Shown here: piece after piece, positions 51,801 to 64,000 of the stretch
Position numbering within the stretch: the first letter of the stretch is position 1
Layout of the letters: each line of letters begins with the position of its first letter
From: Nematostella vectensis
Taxonomy: Eukaryota; Cnidaria; Anthozoa; Actiniaria; Edwardsiidae
Reading direction: 5' to 3'
Length of the DNA stretch: 64,000 bases
Assembly: GCF_932526225.1 (NCBI RefSeq)
Contig: NC_064039.1
Coordinates: 10,682,139 to 10,746,138 of the forward strand
Position numbers and translations under genes: made by a program
The notes under the pieces: generated by a model
Databases searched by the model: none
Told to the model about the DNA's origin: nothing
The model's input: the letters and a program-made list of their open reading frames with translations, nothing else

Positions 51801-54752
51801 GTTATAATGTATATTATAATGGTGATCATGTGGAGGTAAATTGTGGGAATTGTGGGAATTTTATACCTGCAGTATAAAAGTCGCGTGCCAGTGGGCAAAA
51901 TGGCTTTAGTTGTCAGTAGACCTCTTTAATGCAACTATCTCAAAATATTTTCTATCTTAAAATAAATAAAAAGCCCATAAAAAGACTGTATTATCAAAGG
52001 ATATCAGTCCCAAATAACATAAAAATGTGACTTTATGATATCTCAAAATACTAAAAATAGACGGTAAAATGAATTAGAAGTTGGTAAAAAGGCCATTTTA
52101 TCTTTCTGAAAAAAATATCAATCATGTGCGCGGTTAATCAGGTAAAATACAGTACTTTCATTTGTGGTTTTCCATCAAATTTATGAAGAAGGCTTCCTAT
52201 GCTACAAGATGTAAGAGGGGATTTAATAAGAATATGCCATGCTTTTGAGGAATTATTTAACTAACAACATTTGAATGAACTAGATCCACAAACAGAGCGG
52301 GTGTCAACAAAACGAAGACCTAAAACCTAAAACCTGTGACCCCAAAAGCTACTACCCCAAAAGCAACGACCCTCAAAATTTTGCCGTTATTATTTAGCCT
52401 ACCTTGTTTCCCAAAAGGGCTACACAGCGTGGAAGTTTCATGTGGAATCAGTGATCCTTATGAGATAATAAGCTTATTCAATTTTTTTTTGGGGGGGGGG
52501 GGGGGGAAGGGAACTACTTGTGTTTCCAGGTGGTCGTTTCTTAAAACGCCGATAAACTCAGAAACCGGAATGTCACCCGGTAAACAGTTTCTTCCAAAAT
52601 CTTAATTGCCCGCTAACTTACGGGAAATCGCTCCATGTTCTAGTTGTGTCGAGTTGTAGAAAGTTTTCATCACAGAGAAAACCATTCCACTGCCCAGTAA
52701 AAAGTGGGCCAATCAAGGCTTACATCATTTTATCAGATTTCCTTCCAACCAATCAGGTTTCATCTCTGTCAAATGATTTGACTTTTAGCTGTCACAGTGC
52801 TCCTACAAATATAAACAGCTTTGCGAAATTATTAGTTTTTCTACAAAATGAGACTTTATTTACTTGCTCTTTGCCTTTCTTTCAAAAAATGTTGATGCCA
52901 CAGCAATTGTTGGGGTGCAAGTTGTCTACAGACATCGACAAAACTAGGATTTCAATAACTATTTAGCCAATCTATTCATAAACTTTGGAAATTATAATTT
53001 ACTTGTCGGGAACCCGTATCGGTGCGCTATGCAAAAGCTTTGTTTTGATAAACACTCTTCCTCGCCAGGGAGTTCGAAAACTTTTCTAAATTACCGGTAA
53101 TTGCCGGGTCTGTTAGGTTACCGGGAGAGTTTTTGGGATAATTTTTCGGGCAAAGGAGCATGTCTGAAAAATGTGTGCAGCTACAATTTTTAATTGGACA
53201 AATAAACGACGATTAAGAATAGTTTATTGGCGTGCACATGAGGATACTTCCTCCATGAAAAGCCCACAAAATTCGCTGGATTACCTCATTAGGATCACTG
53301 ATTCCATATGAAACTTTCGCGCTGTATAGCCATTTGGGAAACAAGGTAGACTAAATAATAACTGAAATTTTTGGGGGGTCGTAGCTTTTGGGGTCACAGG
53401 TTGTAGGTATTAGGTTTTAGGTCTTTGTTTTGTAGACACCCCAAACAGAGCAACAAAATGTCAAAAGACATCTTAAATTAATAAACTCATCATCAAGTAT
53501 GAATACCTTCTTTGCCTTTTTAATCTCCTTTTCCTTCCCATTCAAGCTAGGTATCAAGTGCACAGGTCTTGGAGAAGTCAATAAAGCGCCATTTGCTTTC
53601 CAGCGTGTTTTAGGAAAATCCTCGCTTTAGCTTATCAGCATCTTCACCATGGGAAGATAACCTCATATAAAATATCAGATTTTAACAGTTTCTTCCTACA
53701 GTTTCATGATTCAGTGGGCTTTGATGGATTCCATAAAAGTTTAGTGAGCTTTCAAAACGATTCATCCACGGCAAAACCCAACGAACGACTGTAAAATCCA
53801 ACTCTGCAATCTCTATTCTTCACAATTTTGACACAAGAGCTGCTGTTCTTCTACTTCTTCAAAAGACGAATTCACTTTGATAAGTTTTCTGCTCAAAACA
53901 AGCAGGAAGAAAACAAAAAAGACGAGCTAGAAAGTAAGAGCAAGTCTTTGTTCAGCAAATTTTGATTTCAAATCTCCCGACTGTGCAGAAATTGTGAGCA
54001 TTGTTTGATCTGAGGTGTATTTCAAACCGTTGTGATTGATCGATACAGCTTGCCCCAGAGATTCCCTGTTTAAGAGATTCTCCATTTTAGTATTCCCCGT
54101 TTTAGTAATTCTTCGGTATTAGAGATTCCTCGTTTTAGTTTTAGAGATTCCCGGTTTTAGTATTCTCTGTTTTAGAGATTCCCCGTTTAAGAGATTCCCC
54201 GTTTTAGAGATTTCCCGTTTAGTATTCCCTGTTTGATCGTTCCCCGTTCCTCGTTTTACAGATAGCCACTAACAAAGTGCTTGACCTCTTTCGTTGGATT
54301 TCAGATCATGCAATGAATCACGTCACACCTACCCTTGTCAAAACCAAGAAAATAAAAAAAAAATCGGAAACCAAAAATCACTCAATCTAAAGAATAATAA
54401 ATAATGCAGTTATTGTCATAAACAAAAATTGCCATTTACCTTTCTCGTCCATTAACCAGGACATGGGCACAACAGCAACAACATAAGAAATCGGGCCCCA
54501 GTCCGCCAGTAGCGTAATTATCGTGTCATCCCAGCCAAACACGACTTTAGAAGTACCCTGAATAGGGCCCCATGAGTTCCAAATGATGTTATTCAGGGTA
54601 GCAACGATAGAAAAGATAAATAAAATGTACCATCGACGCTTGTAAACTTTGCAAGTTGACTGATGAACAGAACCAAGCGATAGATACGGTCGATCTGACG
54701 ACTTCAGTAGCGAAGCTCTCTCCTCAAACGACTTTACCATAGGACTCGACAT
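48856..54752 (-). CDS. SLC49A4 (DIRC2)-like MFS transporter B, three exons
   Basis: Exons 54752-54440, 50680-49987 and 49381-48856, GT-AG borders, phases 1 and 2 as in transporter A, 511 codons including the stop (510 aa). The N-terminal helix region reads KRRWYILFIFSIVATLNNII with NSWGPIQGTSKVVFGW. Exon 2 contains GSGLRCIPLDASS, AAWFPPSQRTTATAISSLAC and LIYFPKKPKSPPS. Exon 3 contains FFELGVESTYPIAEGITSGC, the family's late-helix signature. Its cytosolic tail is longer than that of copy A (KVPYVPTHGPITYGTLDNG). Identical intron positions and phases show the two genes are duplicates. Intron 1 (3.8 kb) hosts a MITE and two nested inverted-repeat elements. Confidence 0.88.
50737..50956. mobile_element. 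Harbinger-like MITE, copy 2 (best preserved)
   Basis: 220 bp between TAA duplications (50734-50736 and 50957-50959). Ends TGCCTGGTGCACACTAG and CTAGTGTGCACCAGGTA. A TWA duplication is the PIF/Harbinger signature (known), assigned here by inference. No coding capacity. Confidence 0.75.
51147..54256. mobile_element. Outer inverted-repeat element with GGGAAT subrepeats
   Basis: The arms at about 51147-51352 and 54013-54256 are inverted copies. Each has many short GGGAATACTAAAAC / GGGAATCTCTAAAA subrepeats followed by the unique word GGGGCAAGCTGTATCGATC. It spans 3.1 kb, with no transposase frame seen. The ends are approximate because the subrepeats vary. It is interrupted by the inner element at 52299-53441. 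Confidence 0.75.
52299..53441. mobile_element. Inner TIR element with 10-bp target duplication
   Basis: 1143 bp bounded by GGGTGTC/GACACCC within inverted repeats of about 180 bp, and flanked by a perfect 10-bp duplication CAAACAGAGC (52289-52298 and 53442-53451). The duplication length fits Mutator-like elements, but no transposase is present, so the superfamily is inference. A poly-T/poly-G tract lies inside at 52482-52506. Confidence 0.85.
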
Positions 54753-55681
54753 TTTCAGGAGTAAATCAAGCGTTTAGAGAAGTTCCTGCCGTTGGTGATC
54801 TAATACTTCGCAATAAAAAGATTGGAGGTTTCCGTGTATAAATATCGACAAGGCGATAAATAGTTTTCGTTTATACGACTTCCTTGGCGTTATTAACGCT
54901 GCGATCTAAAATATTTTGTACGATCCTCACTGCATTGCATTCTCACATCATTCTCCTCTATATATATAGAACGACGGAATGGCCAGGGTTTTTCTAGATA
55001 TTCATTTCTATTCCAGTTCGTGTCGACCCTTTGCTTGTTGTACCGGTTTCCGACTTTGCGTACCGAAACCCATGTAATCATGTGACTAACACATGCACCG
55101 GAAGTACATACATCTTCTAGATATGTTGGGTAGCCTGTGTTTCGGTTAAAAAAAATGAGAGGGGGAGGGAGGGATAGAGCTCGTGCAAGCAAACATTAGT
55201 AAAGTCGTAGGCTAAATTCAACAAAAACAAAAACTGCGAACGAAGAATATAAGCGTAGATATTGATCCCATATAAAAGGAAATGTATATGAAGACATAAA
55301 AGCGATTTTTGAAATCCTCGACCTCTGATGATTGCCTGACACAGCAGCCGCGCGCGATAACGGCGTGATCTCGAGGCTGCCGCCAACGTCATTTGTAATT
55401 ATGACGTAACAAAAGAAATTGCCATGAGAATGCCAGAAGTGAATGAAAGAGAAACGGAAAGCAACACTGAAAAAAAAAAATTAAGAAACGGTGAAGAAAA
55501 GACAGGCAATCACCAAAACCATTGTGAAAACCAAGTTAAACCTTGCAAAACCAAAACAAAACAAAAAATTCAAATTCAAAGAAAACGGCAATCGACCGAC
55601 AACGACAAGCTGTGATTGATAACCATATCAACAAACGAGAAAAGTATTGAAACATTTAAGCTTCTTTCCAAAAAATTGCAT
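54753..55681. other. Upstream flank of transporter B
   Basis: Promoter side of the transporter B gene, followed by unremarkable AT-rich sequence up to the satellite. No gene supported. Confidence 0.6.
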
Positions 55682-58150
55682 TCATTCAATGGCATGCCAT
55701 TCAATAATGTGCATTAAGACAAGCATTTAATGGAGTGTCATCATCTACTATGTGCATTACGGAATGCATTCAATGGCGTGTCGTCATATACTATGTGCAT
55801 TACGGGATGCATTTAATGGCGTGTCATCATCTGATATGTGCATTACGGGATGCATTCAATGGCGTGTCGTCATCTGATATGTGCATTACGGAATGCATTC
55901 AATGGCGTGTTACCATCTTCTATGTCCATTAAGGGATGCATTCAATGGCGTGTCATCATCTACTATGTGCGATACGGGATGCATTCAATGGCGTGTCGTC
56001 ATATACTATGTGCATTACGGGATGCATTTAATGGCGTGCCATCATCTACTATCTGCATTACGGAATGCATTCAATGGCGTGTCATCATCTACTATGTGCA
56101 TTACGGGATGCATTCAACGACGTGTCATCATCTACTATGTGCATTACGGAATGCATTCAATGGCGTGTCATCATCTACTATGTGCGATACGGGATGCATT
56201 TTATGGCGTGTCATCATCTACTATGTGCATTACGGGGTGCATTCAATGGCGTGTCATCATCTACTATGTGCATTACGGGGTGCATTCAATGGCGTGTCAT
56301 CATCTACTGTGTGCATTACGGGATGCATTTAATGGCGTGTCATCATCTACTATGTGCATTACGGGATGCATTTAACGGCGTGTTATCTACTATTTGCATT
56401 ACGGGATGCATTCAATGGCGTGTCATCATCTACTGTGTGCATTACGGGATGCATTCAATGGCGTGTCATCATCTAATATGTGCGTTACGGGATGCATTCA
56501 ATGGCGTGTCATCATCTACTATGTGCATTACAGGATGCATTCAATGGCGTGTCATCATCTACTATGTGCATTACGGAATGCATTCATTGGCGTGTTATCT
56601 ACTATGTGCATTACGGGATGCATTCAACGGCGTGTTATCTACTATGTGCATTACGGGATGCATTCAACGGCGTGTTATCTACTATGTGCATTAAGGGATG
56701 CATTCAACGGCGTGTCATCATCTACTATGTGCATTACAGGATGCATTCTATGGCGTTTCATCATCTACTATGTGCATTACGGGACGCATTCAACGGCGTG
56801 TCATTATCTACTATGTGCATTACGGGATGAATTCAACGGCGTGTTATCTACTATGTGCATTACGGGATGCATTCAACGGCGTGTCATCATCTATTATGTG
56901 CATTACAGGATGCATTCAACGGCGTGTCACCATCTTCAATGTGCATTACGGGATGCATTCAATGGCGTGTCATCATCTACTATATGCAATACGGGATGCA
57001 ATGGCGTGTCATCATCTACTATGTGCATTACAGGACGCATTCAATGGCGTGTCATCATCTACTATGTGCATTACAGGATGCATTCAATGGCGTGCCATCA
57101 TCTACTATGTGCATTACGGGATGCATTCAATGGCGTGTCATCATCTACTATGTACATTACGGGATGCATTCAATGGCGTGTCATCATCCACTGTGTGCAT
57201 TACGAGATACATTCAATGACGTGTCATCATTGACTATGTGCATTACGGGATGCATACAATGGTGTGTCATCATCTATTATGTGCATTACGGGATGCATTC
57301 AACGGTGTGTCATCATCTACTATATGCAATACGGAATGCAATGGCGTGTCATCATCTACTATGTGCATTACAGGACGCATTCAATGGCGTGTCATCATCT
57401 ACTATGTGCATTACAGGATGCATTCAATGGCGTGCCATCATCTACTATGTGCATTACGGGATGCATTCAATGGCGTGTCATCATCTACTATGTACATTAC
57501 GGGATGCATTCAATGGCGTGTCATCATCCACTGTGTGCATTACGAGATACATTCAATGACGTGTCATCATTGACTATGTGCATTACGGGATGCATACAAT
57601 GGTGTGTCATCATCTATTATGTGCATTACGGGATGCATTCAACGGTGTGTCATCATCTACTATGTGCATTGCGGGATGCATTCAATGGCTTGTCATCATC
57701 TACTATGTGCATTACGGGATGCATACAATGGCGTGTCATCATCTACTGTGTGCGATACGGAATGCATTCAATGGGGTGTCATGATCTCCTTTGTGTATTA
57801 CGCGATGCATTCAATGGCGTGTTAAAATTTACTATGTGCATTACGGAATGCATTCAATGGCGTTTCATCATCTACTATGTACATTACGGGATGAATTCAA
57901 TGGCGTGTCATCATTGACTATGTGCATTACAGGATGCATTCAATGGCGTGTCATCATCTACTGTGTGCATTACGGGATGCATTTAATGGCGTGTCATCAT
58001 CTACTATGTGCATTACGGGATGCATTCAATGGCGTGTCATCATGTACTATGTGCATTACGGGATGCATTCAATGGCGTGTCATCATCTACTATGTGCATT
58101 ACAGGATGCATTCAATGGCGTGTCATCATCTACTATGCGTATCACGGGAT

Positions 58151-58347
58151 GCACTAAATTTCAACATCCGCTGTATATATTTGAAGACAATACTAATCTC
58201 AAGTTGGCTGTCAGATGGGCTTTTATAAAAGTAGAAGCAGCCAAATCTTTCAACATTGAAACCTTCTTCTATAAAAAGTTTGCGCATTTTGTCAGTCTTT
58301 GCGAGGTTCGATTTGACCTTCAAATATCTACAGATTGAGTTGCCATT
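58151..58347. repeat. Satellite spacer, copy 1
   Basis: Unique-type segment starting ACTAAATTTCAACATCCGC and ending ATCTACAGATTGAGTTGCC, with TATATTTGAAGACAATACT near its left side. It always follows the variant unit ATGCGTATCACGGGATGCAC. Confidence 0.9.
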
Positions 58348-58974
58348 TTTGTACTATGTTCATTACGGGATGCATTCAACAGCGTGTCACCATCTTCAAT
58401 GTGCATTACGGGATGCATTCAATGGCGTGTCATCATCTACTATGTGCGATACGGGATGCATTCAATGGCGTGTCATCACCTACTATGTGCATTACAGGAC
58501 GCATTCAATAGCGTGTCACCATCTACTATGTGCATTACAGGATGCATTCAATGGCGTGTCATCATCTACTATGTGCATTACGGGATGCATTCAATGGCGT
58601 GTCATCATCTACTGTGTGCGTTACGGAATACATTTAATTGGGTGTCATCATCTCCTATCTGCATTACGGGATGCATTCAATGGCGTGTCATCATGTACTA
58701 TGTGCATAACGGGATGCATTCAATGACAAGTCATTATCTACTATGTACATTACGGGATGCATTCAATGGCGTGTCATCATCTACTGTGTGCATTACGGGA
58801 TGCATTCAATGGCATGTCATCATCTAATATGTGCATTACGGAATGCATTTAATGGCGTGTCATCATCTACTATGTGCATTACGGGATGCATTTCATGGCG
58901 TGTCATCATCTACTATGTGCATTACGGGGTGCATTCAATGGCGTGTCATCATCTACTATGCGTATCACGGGATG

Positions 58975-59172
58975 CACTAAATGTCAACATCCGCTGTATA
59001 TATTTGAAGACAATATTAATCTCAAGTTGGCTGTCAGATGGGCTTTTATAAAAGTAGAAGAAACCAAAGTTTTCAACATTGAAACCTTCTCCTATAAAAC
59101 GTTTGCCCATTCTGTCAGTCATTGCGAGTTTCGATTTCACCTTCAAATATCTACAGATTGAGTTCTCTTTTT
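58975..59172. repeat. Satellite spacer, copy 2
   Basis: Most diverged copy (for example AAATGTCAAC, GAAGAAACCAAAGTTTTC), so probably the oldest branch. Confidence 0.9.
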
Positions 59173-61591
59173 CTACTATGTTCATTACGGGATGCATTCA
59201 GTGGCGTGTCATTATCTTCTATGTGCATTACGGAATGCATTTAACGGCGTTTCTTCATCTACTATTTGCATTACGGAATGCATTCAATGGCGTTTCATCA
59301 TCTACTATGTGCATTACGGGATGCATACAATGGCGTGTCATCATCTAATATGTGCGTTACGGGGTGCATTCAATGGCGTGTCATCATCTACTATGTGCAT
59401 TACGGGATGCATTCAATGGCGTGTCATCATCTACTATGTGCATTACGGGATGCATACAATGGCGTGTCATCATCTAATATGTGCGTTACGGGGTGCATTC
59501 AATGGTGTGCCATCATCTACTATCTGCATTACGGGATGCATTCAATGGCGTGTCATCATCTACTGTGTGCATTACGGGATGCATTCAATGGCGTGCCATC
59601 ATCTACTATCTGCATTACGGAATGCATTCAACGACGTGTCATCATCTACTATCTGCATTACGGGATGCATTCAATGGGGTGTCAACATCTCCTATCTGCA
59701 TTACGGGATGCATTCAATGGCGTGTCATCATGTACTATGTGCATTACGGGATGCATTCAATGGCGTGTCATTATCTACTATGTGCATTACGGGATGCATA
59801 CAATGGCGTGTCACCATCTACTGTGTGCATTACGGAATGCATTCAATGGCGTGTCATCATCTACAATTGCATTACGGAATGCATTCAATGGGGTGTCATC
59901 ATCTTCTATGTGCATTACGGAATGCATTTAACGGCGTTTCTTCATCTACTATGTGCATTACGGGATGCATTCAATGGCGTGTCATCATCTACTATGTGCA
60001 TTACGGAATGCATTCAATGGCGTGTCATCATCTACTATCTGCATTACAGGATGCCTTCAATGGCGTGTCATCATCTACTATCTGCATTACGGAATGCATT
60101 TAATGGCGTGTCATCATCTATCTGCATTACGGGATGCATTCAATGGCGTGTCATCATGTACTATGTGCATTACGGGATGCATTCAATGGCGTGTCATTAT
60201 CTACTATGTGCATTACGGGATGCATACAATGGCGTGTCACCATCTACTGTGTGCATTACGGAATGCATTCAATGGCGTGTCATCATCTACAATTGCATTA
60301 CGGAATGCATTCAATGGGGTGTCATCATCTTCTATGTGCATTACGGAATGCATTTAACGGCGTTTCTTCATCTACTATGTGCATTACGGGATGCATTCAA
60401 TGGCGTGTCATCATCTACTATGTGCATTACGGAATGCATTCAATGGCGTGTCATCATCTACTATCTGCATTACAGGATGCATTCAATGGCGTGTCATCAT
60501 CTACTATGCGTATCACGGGATGCATTCAATGGCGTGTCATCATCTACTATCTGCATTACGGGATGCATTCAATGGCGTGTCATCATCTACTATGTGCATT
60601 ACGGGATGCATTCAATGGCGTGTCAACATCTCCTATCTGCATTACGGGATGCATTCAATGGCGTGTCATCATGTACTATGTGCATTACGGGATGCATTCA
60701 ATGGCGTGTCATTATCTACTAGGTGCATTACGGGATGCATACAATGGCGTGTCACCATCTACTGTGTGCATTACGGAATGCATTCAATGGCGTGTCATCA
60801 TCTACAATTGCATTACGGAATGCATTCAATGGGGTGTCATCATCTTCTATGTGCATTACGGAATGCATTTAACGGCGTTTCTTCATCTACTATGTGCATT
60901 ACGGGATGCATTCAATGGCGTGTCACCATCTACTGTGTGCATTACGGGATGCATTCAATGGCGTGTCATCATCTACTATGTGCATTACGGAATGCATTCA
61001 ATGGGGTGTCATCATCTTCTATGTGCATTACGGAATGCATTTAATGGCGTGTCATCATCTACTATGTGCATTACGGTATGCATTCAATGGCGTGTCATCA
61101 TCTACTATCTGCATTACGGAATGCATTTAATGGCGTGTCATCATCTATCTGCATTACGGGATGCATTCAATGGCGTGTCATCATGTACTATGTGCATTAC
61201 GGGATGCATTCAATGGGGTGTCATCATCTTCTATGTGCATTACGGAATGCATTTAACGGCGTTTCTTCATCTACTATGTGCATTACGGGATGCATTCAAT
61301 GGCGTATCATCATCTACTATGTGCATTACGGAATGCATTCAATGGCGTGTCATCATCTATTATGTGCATTACGGGATGCATTCAATGGCGTGTCATCATC
61401 TACTATCTGCATTACGGGATGCATTCAATGGCGTGTCATTATCTACTATGTGCATTACGGGATGCATACAATGGCGTGTCACCATCTACTGTGTGCATTA
61501 CGGAATGCATTCAATGGCGTGTCATCATCTACAATTGCATTACGGGGTGCATTCAATGGCGTGTCATCATCTACTATGCGTATCACGGGAT

Positions 61592-61790
61592 GCACTAAAT
61601 TTCAACATCCGCTGTATATATTTGAAGACAATACTAATCTCAAGTTGGCTGTCAGATGGGCTTTATAAAAGTAGAAGCAGCCAAATCTTTCAACATTGAA
61701 ACCTTCTTCTATAAAAAGTTTGCCCATTTTGTCAGTCATTGCGAGGTTCGATTTGACCTTCAAATATCTACAGATTGAGTTGCCATTTTC
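61592..61790. repeat. Satellite spacer, copy 3
   Basis: Close to copy 1, with a 1-bp deletion in GGGCTTTATAAAAG. Confidence 0.9.
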
Positions 61791-63702
61791 TACTATGTTC
61801 ATTACGGGATGCATTCAACAGCGTGTCACCATCTTCAATGTGCATTACGGGATGCATTCAATGGCGTGTCATCATCTACTATGTGCGATACGGGATGCAT
61901 TCAATGGCGTGTCATCATCTACTATGTGCATTACAGGACGAGTTCAATGGCGTGTCACCATCTACTATGTGCATTACAGGATGCATTCAATGGCGTGTCA
62001 TCATCTACTATGTGCATTACGGGATGCAATCAATGGCGTGTCATCATCTACTGTGTGCGTTACGGAATGCATTCAATGGGGTGTAATCATCTCCTATCTG
62101 CATTACGGGATGCATTAAATGGCGTGTCATCATGTACTATGTGCATAACGGGATGCATTTAATGACGTGTCATTATCTACTATGTACATTACGGGATGCA
62201 TTCAATGGCGTATCATCATCTACTGTGTGCATTACGGCATGCATTCAATGGCATGTCATCATCTAATATGTGCATTACGGAATGCATTCAATGGTGTGTT
62301 ACCATCTTCTATGTGCATTACGGGATGCATTCAATGGCGTTCCATTATCTACTATGTGCATTACGGAATGCATTCAATGGCGTGTCATCATCTACTGTGT
62401 GCATTACGGCATGCATTCAATGGCATGTCATCATCTAATATGTGCATTACGGAATGCATTCAATGGTGTGTTACCATCTTCTATGTGCATTACGGGATGC
62501 ATTCAATGGCGTTCCATTATCTACTATGTGCATTACGGAATGCATTCAATGGCGTGTCATCATCTACTGTCTGCATTACGGGATGCATTCAATGGCGTGT
62601 CATCATGTACTATGTGCATTACGGGATGCATTCAATGGCGTGTCATTATCTACTGTGTACATTACGGGATGCATTCAATGGCGTGTCATCATCTACTGTG
62701 TGCATTACGAGATACATTCAATGACGTGTCATCATTGCCTATGTGCATTACGGGATGCATACAATGGTGTGTCACCATCTTCAATGTGCATTACGGGATG
62801 CATTTCATGGCGTGTCATCATCTACTATGTGCAATACGGGATGCATTCAATGGCTTGTCATCATCTACTATGTGCATTACAGGACACATTCAATGGCGTG
62901 TCATCATCTACTATGTGCATTACAGGATGCATTCAATGGCGTTTCATCATCTACTATGTGCATTACGGGATGCATTCAATGGCGTGTCATCATCTACTGT
63001 GTGCGATACGGAATGCATTCAATGGGGTGTCATGATCTCCTTTGTGTATTACGCGATGCATTCAATGGCGTGTTAAAATTTACTATGTGCATTACGGAAT
63101 GCATTCAATGACGTGTCATTATCTACTATGTATATTACGGGATGCATTCAATGGCGTGTCATCATTGACTATGTGCATTACGGGATGCATACAATGGTGT
63201 GTCATCATCTATTATGTGCATTACGGGATGCATTCAATGGCGTGTCATCATCTACTATGTGCATTACGGAATACATTCAATGGGGTGTCATCATCTCCTA
63301 TCTGCATTACGGAATGCATTCAATGGCGTGTCATCCTGTACTATGTGCATTACGGGATGCATTCAATAACGTGTCATTATCTACTATGTACATTACGGGA
63401 TGCATTCAATGGCGTGTCATCATCCACTGTGTGCATTACGAGATACATTCAATGACGTGTCATCATTGACTATGTGCATTACGGGATGAATACAATGGTG
63501 TGTCATCATCTATTATGTGCATTACGGGATGCATTCAACGGTGTGTCATCATCTACTATGTGCATTGCGGGATGCATTCAATGGCTTGTCATCATCTACT
63601 ATGTGCATTACGGGATGCATACAATGGCGTGTCATCATCTACTGTGTGCATTACGGAATGCATTCAATGGCGTGTCATCATCTACTATTGCTATCACGGG
63701 AT

Positions 63703-63902
63703 GCACTAAATTTCAACATCCGCTGTATATATTTGAAGACAATACTAATCTCAAGTTGGCTGTCAGATGGGCTTTTATAAAAGTAGAAGCAGCCAAATCT
63801 TTCAACATTGAAACCTTCTTCTAAAAAAAGTTTGTCCATTTTTCATTCATTGCGAGGTTCGATTTGACCTTCAAATATCTACAGATTGAGTTGCTATTTT
63901 CT
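63703..63902. repeat. Satellite spacer, copy 4
   Basis: Close to copies 1 and 3; entered through a slightly altered left junction (TTGCTATCACGGGATGCAC). Confidence 0.9.
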
Positions 63903-64000
63903 ACAATGTGCATTACGGAATGCATTTAACGGCGTTTCTTCATCTACTATTTGCATTACGGAATGCATTCAATGGCGTGTCATCATTTACTATGTGCATT

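Larger units (their letters stand above)
55682..64000. repeat. 43-bp satellite with higher-order blocks
   Basis: About 180 units built on GGGATGCATTCAATGGCGTG and CATCATCTACTATGTGCATT (43 bp), running off the right edge. Variants (ACAGG/ACGGG/ACGGA; CTGTGTG/CTATGTG; TTCAACGG) form longer repeated blocks, for example 57003-57236 against 57345-57578. The period is not a multiple of three and the unit has no stop words, so all three plus frames stay open for hundreds of codons; these are not genes. Four ~195-bp non-satellite spacers interrupt it. Confidence 0.95.

Noticed and set aside
55735..64000. Open frames of up to 521 codons rich in Cys, His and Met
   Set aside because: These are three-frame readings of the 43-bp satellite. 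The period is not a multiple of three and overlapping frames are equally open, so there is no coding signal.
55682..64000. CRISPR-like repeat and spacer pattern
   Set aside because: Units are directly tandem without unique spacers between them. The four long inserts are copies of one sequence, and the DNA is clearly animal.
1..64000. tRNA, rRNA or riboswitch genes
   Set aside because: I looked for cloverleaf and conserved rRNA words while reading and saw none; a covariance-model scan was not possible.

Overview
This is animal nuclear DNA, probably from an anthozoan cnidarian (sea-anemone-like). The reasons are spliced genes with clean GT-AG introns, a secreted PAN plus F5/8C-type protein, two SLC49A4/DIRC2-like transporters, large satellites, poly-C foldback repeats, and an intact Polinton/Maverick. 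The species is inference; metazoan origin is secure.

Layout. 1-0.8 kb is a 36-bp minisatellite. 1.06-8.63 kb (-) holds five exons of a coiled-coil protein gene whose 3' end lies outside the window; its large intron carries a 3.8-kb 28/29-bp minisatellite. 11.72-14.24 kb (-) is a complete four-exon HAD-phosphatase-family gene. 14.2-19.1 kb is non-coding and repeat-rich (CRE/E-box duplication, poly-C foldback element, hexanucleotide microsatellite). 19.13-38.88 kb (-) is a three-exon gene for a secreted PAN/apple plus discoidin-like protein, and a 17.4-kb Polinton sits in its first intron. 41.25-44.74 kb (+) and 54.75-48.86 kb (-) are two convergent SLC49A4-like paralogues flanking an unrecognised two-exon gene (45.89-47.41 kb, +). 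The first intron of the second transporter holds two nested terminal-inverted-repeat elements. 55.7-64 kb is a 43-bp satellite with four copies of a ~195-bp non-satellite spacer.

The centre of interest is the Polinton (20586-37994). It has terminal inverted repeats and a 7-bp target duplication (TTGGTGA), and every gene I could assign is open. It encodes a protein-primed family B DNA polymerase, a DDE integrase, an A32-like packaging ATPase, a probable double-jelly-roll major capsid protein, a possible minor capsid protein and several small membrane or coiled-coil proteins. The left arm adds a cassette not part of the standard Polinton core: a full-length TFIIB-like factor (zinc ribbon, B-reader-like segment, two cyclin folds), an ankyrin protein, a related SAP-like protein and a CxH/CxxC zinc-repeat protein.

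Most genes have a TTTAAA-type box a short, nearly fixed distance (mostly 17-26 nt) before the start codon. The box reads TTTAAAGAC at the left-arm genes and polymerase and mainly YTTAAAGAT at virion-type genes. A shared promoter code plus an element-encoded TFIIB suggests a self-contained, possibly temporally staged transcription system. That is the main hypothesis of this annotation. The left-arm genes and the polymerase also share exchanged ends (a common promoter plus first codons, a common WHPDRFWDWC tail, a common PEINVP motif), which points to modular shuffling.
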